From Sanderia malayensis (Eukaryota > Cnidaria > Scyphozoa > Semaeostomeae > Pelagiidae), in contig RQOL01000718.1 of NCBI GenBank assembly GCA_013076295.1, positions 2,170,001 to 2,234,000 of the forward strand: a DNA stretch of 64,000 bases. The letters are read 5' to 3'. Position 1 is the stretch's first letter; every line of letters starts with the position of its first letter. Below, in pieces: positions 31,716-43,700 of the stretch. A model generated the notes under the pieces. The model was not told the DNA's origin. It ran no database searches and was given only the letters and a program-made list of their open reading frames with translations. A program made the position numbers and the translations under genes.

Positions 31716-34700
31716 ATGGATAGAAAGGACAAAAATGAAAAGATTCCTTACACACCAACAAAACAAAATGATTTTATCTGGGATACAGAAAGCAAAGAGG
31801 GAAGAGAGAAGATTGAGGTTTGTAGGACCAATTACAATCATATAATGTCAATTACAACTGACACAATAGTCACTGATAACAATATTCAACATATTACCAT
31901 AGAAAATAATAACAATAAATGATAAACAATAGTCAACTGCAGCTGTTTATGCAAGTGATGTACAGAAGAGACAAAATAGACCCTTGAGCAATAAATGCAA
32001 TATCTCTCTTCTTTAAGGTTCTTTCTATAAATTGTGCTGATAATATTTATCTATTTGTGGTACAATCAATATTTCTTCATATTTCTGTCTCAGGCTCACA
32101 TCGAAAACTGGATATTGTTACTGAGAAGTGGAAAACTTGTTTGTCCAAATCTAACGTGTTTGCTGGAGTTCACTGACCCAAAGACTCTTATTTCCCATCT
32201 GAAAGCATGTCCTTCAAAGGAGGGCATGCAACAGAAGATTCTCTTTCGTGGAACACTACCATGCTTGATTTGCGGTCAGGAAATGTTGATAAAGAAGTAC
32301 ATACCTCATTTCAGAACCACTCACAAGGATGTAAGCTAACTTGTATTTCTTAATAGCATTAGAATCCCCAATCTAATGAATTTTATTTACAGATGATAGC
32401 CATGCTATAGCATTAGAACTCCCAATCTAATGAATTTTATTTACAGATGATAGCCACGCTATAGCATTAGAACTCCCAATCTAATGATTATTTGCAGTTG
32501 ATAACCATGCTGTAGCATTAGAATCCCCAATTTAATTAATTTTATTTACAGATGATAACCATGCTATAGCTCTAGAATCCCCAATCTAATTAATTTTATT
32601 TACAGATGATAACCATGCTAGCTTTACAATCTTTCCATGGACCGTCTCTATTATCACTAGGTACTCATTTACCAATTTTACAAGGATGGATAACTGAGTT
32701 AGCTGACAGCTTGTAGTTCATGGCTCTTACCATGAGTTTGAATCAATGAAGAAATAGACTTGAAAAGATCATAGCTCTCAGCCTTCTTAGCCATTTGGCT
32801 ACACCACAGGTTCAGCTTCATCATCAAGTGATTATCTTTTTCCAGATCTCTGAAAATCTGAAGAAAATTCACGAGAACAAACCAATAACATGTCTCAACT
32901 ACAAATGTGCACGAGAATTCAAAGACTGTGCCATCTATCTGGAACACTGTATCAAATGCAAGCCTGCTTTTCGTTGTACCACCTGTCAGCATGTGTATCA
33001 AACATCTGTTGGATTTCAGAAGCATTCATGCACTGGAAAATCAAAAGAGAAAGTAAGTTTTTTCTCATCTGCCATTTTGTTGTAATTTCCTGTCTACATC
33101 TCAGGTATTTTTTCTTAATATTTAATAACAAGTATTTTAAAATTTCTCTTATAATTATATAATTAATTTATCTGATCTGATAACTTCTTTTTCTCCCTGT
33201 TGTTTTCATACTTGTATCTATTTATACTCTCTCTTTCATTTCTTTCTGAATGGTATCTTTTAAGCCCCTCCCTTATTTGTTTCTATTGATATCTCCAGCT
33301 TTAACTGTGCCAATCCATTCTCTACCTGTTCCAATATATCTCTATATCAGGAATATTTATATTAGGACCATATCATAATGGAATATATCTGTATTTGCTT
33401 TCTAACTTTTGTGTATTATTATAGGACAGCGACGATAAAGAACGCATTGATGGCAGTAATATAAATGCTGAAAAGAAAGCCGACTCAAACGATGATAGAA
33501 GCAATGACGTATGTTTCCATTTACTGGGCATGTCCTGATATTTTCCACCGCCATACAAATGCGCCGTATCGCCTCCGTGTTGCGAACATACCGTAAATCC
33601 TCGAATACGCCCCCACCTTCGAAGAAGCCCTCCCCTCGAATAAACCCCCATCCTGATAATCATTTGCAAGGATATTGAGCCCAAGTATCGAGACATTGAA
33701 GTTGTTTAGTGAATGTATTGCAAATAACAGCAAGTTTAAACCAATAACTTCATTGATTGGCTGCATCGTATAGCTTTTATTTTGCTTAATATTGAACAAT
33801 AATCAGACTAAAACTTCGTTTTTGCAAATAAGCCCCCGGAGGCTTATTCAATGGTTTACGGTATTGCGCCTTTCAATCCCTGTATTACTCTACGCTATCA
33901 TCTATTATGACTTCGCGCTGCTAATCAACTATCAAAGGAATCTCATTTTTGTTGTCATTCAGGAGCTGAGCCATGAGTGGATCGAACTTATTCTCACTGG
34001 CACTCTAAGTTGCCCCAATAAGAGCTGCGCAAAGGAGTTCGATTTTCCAAGAGTCTTTCTCGACCATCTGCAGAAGTGTACAGCAAAGGAGCGAGTGAAC
34101 AAGTTTATCATCAGTGTCGGACTTCTTCCATGCCTCGTCTGTCACAATGATCAGTTGATCGACGATTACATGAAGCATCTAAGCAAGAACCATAAAGAGG
34201 TATTAGATCACATCCTTTAAACGCAGATCTTGATGATGCTTCGTGATGTTTTGTCTGTTGCTCAACCTCGCTGCGTGTAATGTCATTTCGAACTCATTTT
34301 AGATCCACGAAAGCTTGGAGAAACTCGAGAACGGAGAAGTGGTCGTGTGTGCCAATTACAAGTGCCAGAAACAGTTCAATTGTGGCCGAGATCTGCTGAG
34401 ACACTCGGTGAACTGTCGACCGTTATATAATTGCAATGGCTGTAGAAAAGAATTCAATACTTGGAGGATGTATTCTGTGCACAAATGCAAAACTAAAACG
34501 GTGATAAGAAATTCAGTCTTTTGTATTGATTCGGCGCTTATACCCCGCAAGTCTGGGTTGCTGTAATTTAGGCATTTAGACTTTCAATACAAAACAATAA
34601 ACAATAACATGAAGCAATTTAGACTTTTAATATTGTTGTTGGTAAAGGGGATGGATGGACGCGCTGGCGATTTCATTTTTTTCGTATTTTTGTTATGGTT

Positions 34701-37700
34701 TTCTTGTTTTGTTTAATTGCTTCATCATATTTTTTAAGGAGAATGAGAGTAATGAAGAAGCATCATACGATTCTGTTGTGTCAGAGGGACATGCGATGGG
34801 GGTAACTGGCAGTTTTGAAGATGCTTCTGAAACGATGGTCACCCAACAAGCTGCGTCAAAGGAAGCAGAGGATGACGGGCAGTTGAAATCTGATGCTGAA
34901 TCAGGGAGATTCGTTTTAGCACTATCTTCTACTGATAGCGAGGCTGCAGGGGAAGAAGGCCGCCTCGCGAGCAATGTATTTGAGAAAATCAGCTATCTGA
35001 AAAGCCCTATTGGCAGGCAGGAAAGTCTGGACGTTTTCGAAAAAGCCGCAAGTCAGTTGCGACAGTTGCGAGATGCGTCGATAAAAAGTCCATCGCAAGA
35101 AGAGCTGAGGGGTTTTGATGAACTGAAGATTGAAAAGCAATTATCTGACAGATATAAGGAGAAGAATGGTGCAGGAAATGCCTCGGAGTTGACTTTGGAT
35201 TCGCCAGCAGCAAGTTCAAGTCAGCGCATGTCGGTTCTCAATTCAAAGGAGTCGGGAATAAAGGATTCAGTTTCGTTGTCTGATGTTTCTCAAAGCAAAG
35301 AAGAGATCTTTTTGCAGTATTTTGCAGCTGAGAAGAACTTGTCGCGTAGAAAGCGCGGAAGACCCAAAGGTAAATCCAAGAAAGTCGATTCCCAGAGCAA
35401 TACTGAAATTGGGATTGATTTTGCTGGAAGAAGTTTAGATAGCTCTGGGCTGGAAGAGGGTGTTGTTGAAACAGTTGTGAAGAAGAAGCGGGGAAGACCG
35501 AAAAAGGATTCAAGTGTAATCAATGAAGTCTCAACACGGACACCATTGATCAGTGGTTCTAAACCGGCTGAATGTTCTGGAAAAGCTGTTAAGAAGCGAG
35601 GACGCCCTAAAAAAGTCTCACTTAATAAAGAGGCAACAGATCTAGATTGGGAGCCATGCAAGAGAGATGTTGATAAAGAGGCTGGCTCTTTGGCCTCTTT
35701 TTCAGATGGTGATTTGGCGGGTTTGGGAGTGCCCGGGAGCGCGGACGAATCTCCAACCAATCGCCGAAAGAAGAAGAGCATCTCTGATTTGTCAGGTTCG
35801 AGGTATTACTCTGATGGCGAGCAATTTTTATCAATGCGCAAGTGCAGAAGGCCAAAGAAAGACAGGGCTTCTTCTGATTTGCAGAGTGAAGATGCTGACT
35901 TTGCATTGACAACTGAAGATGTTTCGAATTCCATTTCGCCAGTGAAGAGTGCCTTGAGTGTGAAAGTTGGCATGGGGACGCCGAAAAGAAAAGTTGGTAG
36001 ACCTAAGAAGGTTTCTGTATCGTTCAGTGAAGCCTCGTTGACGTCTACTCCGAATGTTGCGACGAAGGAGCAAAGAAATCCGGTGTTGGAAGTGTCAGAC
36101 ACAGACGATCATCCAAAGCCATTGAAAAAGCGAGGGCGACCAAAGAAAGGTACTGTCTCTATAGCGTCCTATTCTAATTTTGATTCTACCGCGGTAAAGC
36201 AGAGAAAATCGTCAATGAGAACGATGCCTCGCAATGCCGATACGCAGCAACCTTGGTCGCTATCAGACTCTGAAATCAACAGACCACTGGTCTCTCTATC
36301 GCGAAAGCAGTCTCATTCTGATAACGAGTCCTATGCCAAGTCCGCTGAATTAAAGAAGAAAGGTGATTGTAATGTGGATGCTCAAGTTAGCCAATCAAAC
36401 ATTACACCGAGTGATCTTAAGTTGGCATTGCTTGGGACGAAATCCCGTAAACGAGGTCGACCGTCCAAAGCAGATTTGTTGCTAAGGGAGCAAGCCGCCA
36501 TGTTGCTTAAAGGAAGCAGTGGAGTTGATGCTGAGCCAACGTCACCAAAGAAAAAGAAGCCCGGAAGAAAGAAGAAAATCGAAAGCGAGGTAAGAGGAAA
36601 ATGAAAACATCCCTACTCGATTTATCATACAATCTGCTTATTTTATGGGCTCTTTTACGTATTTTTCTTTTCATCTATTTCCAAATACCATTGCTGTTTT
36701 GCTATCCCGTGGTTTATCATCGGAGTAATCTGCAATCATGCAATGCAGATGTACTCCGCATCTGCATGGCACTGCTGATAATACAGCAATGTAAAATATT
36801 TACCATGTCAGCATGGAGTGCGGAATAGTATGCTATGTTATCAATGCATTTTGCATGCAGAAAATTAGACGATTAAAGTTTCTGATTTCACAGACAACCT
36901 TTGTGAATTTATCAGCAGCAATTTCACCACCTTTTCAGCTTTCATCTATCAAATGAAGCTACAACACGAACGCTTAGACGTCTTATCATTTATGATTACT
37001 TGCGATAGCTCGTGTAGTTCATTGCAACCAAAACTGTGTCTAGAATTGATCTGCATCAACCAGATGAGATAAACAGTGCAATTAATTGGAGCTATATCGT
37101 CACTGAGTTTTGCATCAAATTGTGTTTTTCATTCGCATTTCACACGCTGAATGCAATGTGCAGTTAAACACGCCACGATTTCTCTCTTAAGATAATGCCT
37201 TTCTCCTGCAATCTATCCTCTAAGATGATGTTTTTCTACGATCTCTCTTTTTGAATCTGCATGCAGCTTCTTGAATATTCGTGCATCTGAATATGCGGAT
37301 CTTCAGCTAGATTTCTCTGCTACCTTTTCTTGCTATGCACAGATTTGTTATCGTACACTTGCCCCATTGCCCCATTGCTTATCGTACACTTGCCCCATTG
37401 CTCATCTTCTGTTCCCCATGTCATTGTTGACTTTAATTCGTCATTGCTATATGCCATACTTTTCTTTTATCATTGTTTTTTTTTTTTGCATTCAAAATCA
37501 TTAATAATGATTTTTAGTGATTATTAATGGTTTTTTTGCATTTAATCTAATTATAATATTTTTACTTCTTTGCAAGGACCATGCATTCTCATCCAAGAAG
37601 CGAAAATCTTCGTCAAGCGTTAAAAGAAATAAGAAAGCCAACGCTGAAAATGAGAACAGCGTAGAATTGTCCATGATATTAAATTCCGAATTGAAGGTGC

Positions 37701-40700
37701 GTTGATTAGTCAATATTTGAATCATTAAGATAATCGATTGGTTGATCGCCTAATCATCTCAAACACAAGCCATCGAGTCTTGTAATAATTTGATCAACCA
37801 AGCAATGGCTCATTTAATTAATTTTCCTTGTATTTTTTTGTTTCAGGATCAAATCGAGAGTTGGTCGAATTTATTCAATACTGGAGTATTCAAATGTCCC
37901 AGCTCTGAGTGTGAAGTAGAATTTGTAACATGGATAAGTTTATTTCATCATTTGCCTGCCTGTGAGTCAGGGGATCTTATTTGCAAAACGATTTACACAG
38001 AGAGAACTTTACCCTGTCATGTCTGCAAGCAACAGATTGAAGTTGGCACCCATTTCAACAAACATTTTGCAAGATACCACAAAGATGCGAGTTAACATTG
38101 ACAATTTTTATGATTAATTCTTTCCTCTGTTCACGGAGACGTTCATCTATTCATGCTTTAATTTTTCTGAATCATTCAGTCCAGGGCCTCTTTTAAGGAA
38201 TCAGAGCTGGGGGGGGGGCAAATTTTAAAAAGGGGACCTCAGTTTTACCATAGGAAAAACATTTTATCTGGGTTTCTGGATTCTTAGTTGCTATTTCGGT
38301 TTCTTGCTTAGTGTAGAAAATAGAAACTGCTAAAATAAAAGCATCAAAGGGAAAAAAGGGACCTCTGCTGGGGGGGGGGGCAAAATATCATAAAAAGCTT
38401 TAACTGGGGGGGGGGGCAGCCAGCATGGCTGGGGGGCTTTTGCCCCCCAGTTTGTATGTTAAAAGAGGCCTTGATTCAGTCGTTCACGTTTTCATACCTT
38501 CCTCTCTTCAATTATAAATTTTTTCTTTGTTTTGTTATTCATATATCAATTCATTTATTCATTTATTCATTTATTCATTTATTCATTTATTCATTTATTC
38601 ATTTATTCATTTATTCATTTATTCATTTATTCATTTATTCATTTATTCATTTATTCATTTATTCATTTATTCATTTATTCATTTATTCATTTATTCATTT
38701 ATTCATTTATTCATTTATTCATTTATTCATTTATTCATTTATTCATTTATTCATTTATTCATTTATTCATTTATTCATTTATTCATTTATTCATTTATTC
38801 ATTTATTCATTTATTCATTTATTCATTTATTCATTTATTCATTTATTCATTTATTCATTTATTCATTTATTCATTTATTCATTTATTCATTTATTCATTT
38901 ATTCATTTATTCATTTATTCATTTATTCATTTATTCATTTATTCATTTATTCATTTATTCATTTATTCATTTATTCATTTATTCATGCATCCTGTTATTC
39001 CATTAATTCATTCTTTTATTCATTCTTTCCTTCTTTCACTCATTCATTCATTCACTCATTTTTACATGCCTTTATCTTTTAATCTATATCTTTCTTGACC
39101 AATGCATTTATTTGTCACACCACTCACCTACTTTTTTACTTGCCTGTTAGTTAATTCATTCTTTCTTTTACTCATTCATTTGTTTCTTCACTCCTTCAGG
39201 CGTATGATCTTGCAAGGGGTTTGGAATTGGATGGCTCCTCTGTTTGCTTCAACTGCGATTGCAACAAAACATTGACTGCCTATAATGATTGCATACAGCA
39301 TGGAACCAACTGTGCAAGTTTAATGAAATGCGACACATGTCAGAAGAAATACAAAGCAAGAGCATACTTTGCTCTCCATAAAAATAAATGTCCAAATGAA
39401 GTAGTAAGTTTATTTATCTTTATCTTAATCAGCTTTAATTAAGCTAATGTTTTTCCTACTTTTACTTGATGGGGGTGATATTTGTGTTAAAAAAATAAAA
39501 TCCAAAATGTTTGCTTTCAGCACATCAAATGAATATATAACAATAAATAGAATAGAAGCAAGAAAGTAGACTAGTTCACTGTTACTCTGAGTTTCATGCT
39601 TTTGCAATCATCAGACTTTCTTGCTTCTATTCTATTATTGCTCTGTACTTCTGTACATTGAGCACTGTGATGCCAGTATAGACAGTAAGAATCTATAGAG
39701 ATATAACAATAAATATAATTTTTAATTAATTAAAACTGTGCAAAAGAGTAATGATATGCACAACGTTTCGAGCTTTACTCTTCTTCAGGTGGGGACGAGT
39801 AAAGCTCGAAACGTTGTATTATGATATTTGTGTTGTTGGTGGTTCAACCAAGACTAAGTGGCATATTTGAATTCAATTTCAGAAAGAAAAGTCAAAGAGT
39901 AAAGCTTTTTTTGATTCGTTAGATGTATCTGGACAGAGAGTTTCTGCCCAAAGGTTTGGTTTTAATCCTTCATAGTGTACATCTATTTATAACCAAGAAG
40001 ATTGTTTCTGTTGAAGAGTTTCTCGATGTGTTTTGTGTGTTTCTTTGCAGGGCAATCGGTGCAATAAGTAAGTTAGACTTGAACTTGGATGATAGTGAAT
40101 CCATTGCATCGACATCATCTAAAAGGGTGAGTAAAACTAGACTCAGTTTTTGACAATTCTTAGCCAATCAACAATCAGCAACTTTGATCACGTTATTACT
40201 ATCTTGTTGTATGATTGGTTAATGTGAATACACAAGTGGTTGTCATTTTTATTTTGGCGTTCTCAATGATAGCAACGTTTATGCTGGAAACTTTTGTCAC
40301 CGGAGTTGAAAATCATTGATATATACAGTATATCAGATATTGTATTGTATTATATAGTCTTCATATTATATATCATAATATATGTATATGACATATTATG
40401 TGTTATATACATGAATTATATTACTATATTGTTTTGCTTTTAGTCGAAGTTGACAGATGAAGATTTCGACGAGACATCCGTGATAAGTGAAGATATTGAA
40501 GATGATCTGGAACACGCTGATGATGAACATCAACACGGAGAATATGATGACTTTTCTGGGGATGAATCCGGCGTTTATGCTGGCAGCAAAGGACGTACGA
40601 AGGTGAAGTCCAGGCAGATGCGACCGAGGAAAAATAAAGGTGATTCCCCCAGTAGTTTGCTCACGAAGTCTTCAAAGAAACCTCTGAAGATATCAACAAT

Positions 40701-43700
40701 TAAAAGAATGTCATTGAGGCCCATTAAACCTGATACTGGCTTATTGAAGAAGTGGTAGGTAGTTGAGTTTCGTTGATTTGGTTTATCCCCTTCATAAACC
40801 CCCGTTTTTAACTGTAAAGGCCTGTGAGAGCCAATGCGGATTATTGTTTCACACGGGTGTCATGTATATCTTGATTGTTTTTGCAGGTTTCAAGAGAACC
40901 ATTCAGATAATCCTTTTCCGGATTGGATGCCCGATGAAGGCACGATATCTATTGTTTCAAAAAGGTACGGTCACCTATCGCGTGTAGTTAATCTGCTGAT
41001 AACCCTGATTACTGTTGGGGAAAATTCCAGAATACTATTAACTTCCTTACAATGGCTGAGGCACGTATTGTTAGGTCATGTGATTATAGCTGGTGCGCAA
41101 TATTCTCGTACTGGTGCAGAGGCTAGGAAAATTTGGAACGTCTCGGAAATTTCTGGAATTTCAGCACGTAAATTGCCACAGTTACGCATAACAAACAATT
41201 AATTTGATTGGTTTGTTTAATTGCTTGAATGGTTATTTATTGGCTTTTTGAATTACCAATTGAGTTTGCTAACTGATCGCGACGCGGCCTGCAAGAGCAC
41301 CATGTTACTGTGGTTCGCACCTCAACATATTGTTGTTTTCATCGTAACTCCTTTAACATGCTGGAACTCACGCTAATCTTTGTTGTTCTCTTTGACCAAT
41401 GATCTCATTCATCGATGTTCTTTTTGTCCAGTGAGAAGTCGACCTACTTGCCTCGTTCTGGATTGTCTCCTCTCATGAACGTCACATACGAATCTCGTTC
41501 TGGTACCCAATGCTACACAGATGATAATCAGATACCGTGCTTCCAGTCTTTGCCATCTCTGAAAAGTATGTGCCTTGCTTTACTCATAACTGAATACAGA
41601 GTATTTTATCATGGCAGTACACAGTATAGCATATAGCATACAGTATGGGACAAATGTTTTGGGACAGTTGCAAAAATACGAAAGAAGGCTAGCAATCCGT
41701 AAGCTGTTTTTCCTGGCTTTTATTTAAGCCGCAACATTTTTTGGGGGATGACGGGGGGATAAAGTATGCGTCCAAAGTTTGCGAATATCGTAAATGTCCC
41801 ATGACTTGTGTCCACTGTTTCAGAATAATATAGCATATAGGGCTACAAAGTATAACATTGTCCAGTCTTTCATTAACATTTGATATACCTATGTTTTGTC
41901 ATTCAGTGCTTTTGTTCGCATGTATTTTGCTATCGATGCCAATTATGCCTATAGACCTGTTTTCAATTCACGTTTTTCTGTCTTATCCAGAAAGTAATAC
42001 TGCAACCTTCTTTGTCGGTGGGCCAGTGCAAGCTTTGGAATGGTGTCCAGCAGAAAATGAGACAGGAGACCAGTATATAGCAATCAGTTCACATCTTGAA
42101 TATAGCAAGGTAAGTGACAGTACCTCAGTTTCGTCTTCATGTTGCTTTATTACTGTGAGAATTTTTCGCGGTGGTCTTACTTGTGCTCCAATATCCCTTT
42201 TCCTTTCCCAGGTTCACACAGCTTTAGACTATGAAAAGGAACATGGGTTGTTACAGATTTGGAGAATTTCAGCCAGGGGGGACAGAAGGTAAATAGTTTT
42301 TTACGAATGCTTGTCATGTTTTATTCCCCCTTTTCAATCTCGACTTAACCCCTTCTTAATATCGACGGAACCTTTCTCAATCTCGACTGAACCCCTTCTT
42401 ATCTCTTTTATCCCCTCAGCTGTACCCATCTTTTGCACCACGTCTTTTATTTATAACGCATTTTTCCAATTTTTTATTGCACTTACATCTATTGTATCTA
42501 TCTTTTTGCACGAAAATACCCTGCAGCTCTCAGTGATTCACTCTATTTCAGGAAATATGACGCACCGGAGTTTGTTTTTGGAATCGTGCACGATTATGGT
42601 CCAGTTTACAGCATCAAATGGTGCCCATCCCCATGCCATAAGGTGCATTTTGTTTTTGCAGATGCCAATTGATTTCAGATAAGCAAACTGAATTTGTAAC
42701 AGACTTACGTTTTCACCCATTAACACTGCATCGTACCCTTCTTAGGTCGACGAGAGCCTTCCAATGAAGCGACTAGGTATCTTGGCAGTTGCAGGTGCAG
42801 ATGGTCTGGCTAGAATTTTGAGGTGTGTTATCTAAGGGGACATATGATTGTCTAGAATTCACATTGCCATGGATGATGAGCTGCATTCACATTGTCTTGT
42901 CGTATTCAAGCTGTCTTAAATGGTGCTTGCACGATGAATACTAAAGCTTGCACGAGGGGTAATATTGCTTGTATGAGGGGTAATAATGTCCTTATGTTTC
43001 CCAGCATTTATAAGGTGTTATCTTTCGATTTCAGCATTCCCTATCCCGAAGATGTAGAAGACCTTGCAGAGAGGAAGAGAGGAAACAAAATCGAGTCTGA
43101 ATCAGGTAAGGTTTACCATATTTCCCTTTACTTTTCAACAGATCAAGGGGACCAAACGAGAGTAATGCATGTCTAAAACAATATTAGTAACACGTCCTAA
43201 TACGTCCATTCATTCTATGACAATGCTACGCAATCTTTGTTGCAGACCCATTGTTGGTCCGAATAAAGTCATCATTAATTCTGGCTTCTACAAGAAGAAG
43301 TGCCAGGCTTGGTCATGGCTCTTCCAAATGCATGTGTATCGAGTGGTTGCCTACGAAGGGACACAGCAAAATTGCTGTGGGCAACGGTGATGGTAAGGAT
43401 ATTACCTCATTTCCGTCAATTAAATATGATACACATGTATATGATACACACGTATCTTTGTACACTCGGTTATACATATCTTGTTCTATCCTTTTGTGAG
43501 CCTGATCCATACCATTTTGTTTTTGTTTAGGCAGCATATGCATATGGAACCTGAGCAATGAATCTAAGATTCTTTCTTGCGGATCAAATGGTATGTAGTT
43601 ACTTTGTTTCACTTCAAATGACCATGGGGCCTGCTAGAATTACAGCGATGCCCCACAAGTAAGACACCACCGATTCACGCTCGTATTTTTCAGAAGAACT

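Noticed and set aside
35290..36102. Open frames on the minus strand under the AT-hook exon
   Set aside because: They overlap a long conserved-style exon with repeated AT-hooks on the plus strand and have no recognisable content.
38456..39098. Long open frames of IHLFIYSF-type repeats
   Set aside because: They are translations of the 8-bp microsatellite in three frames.
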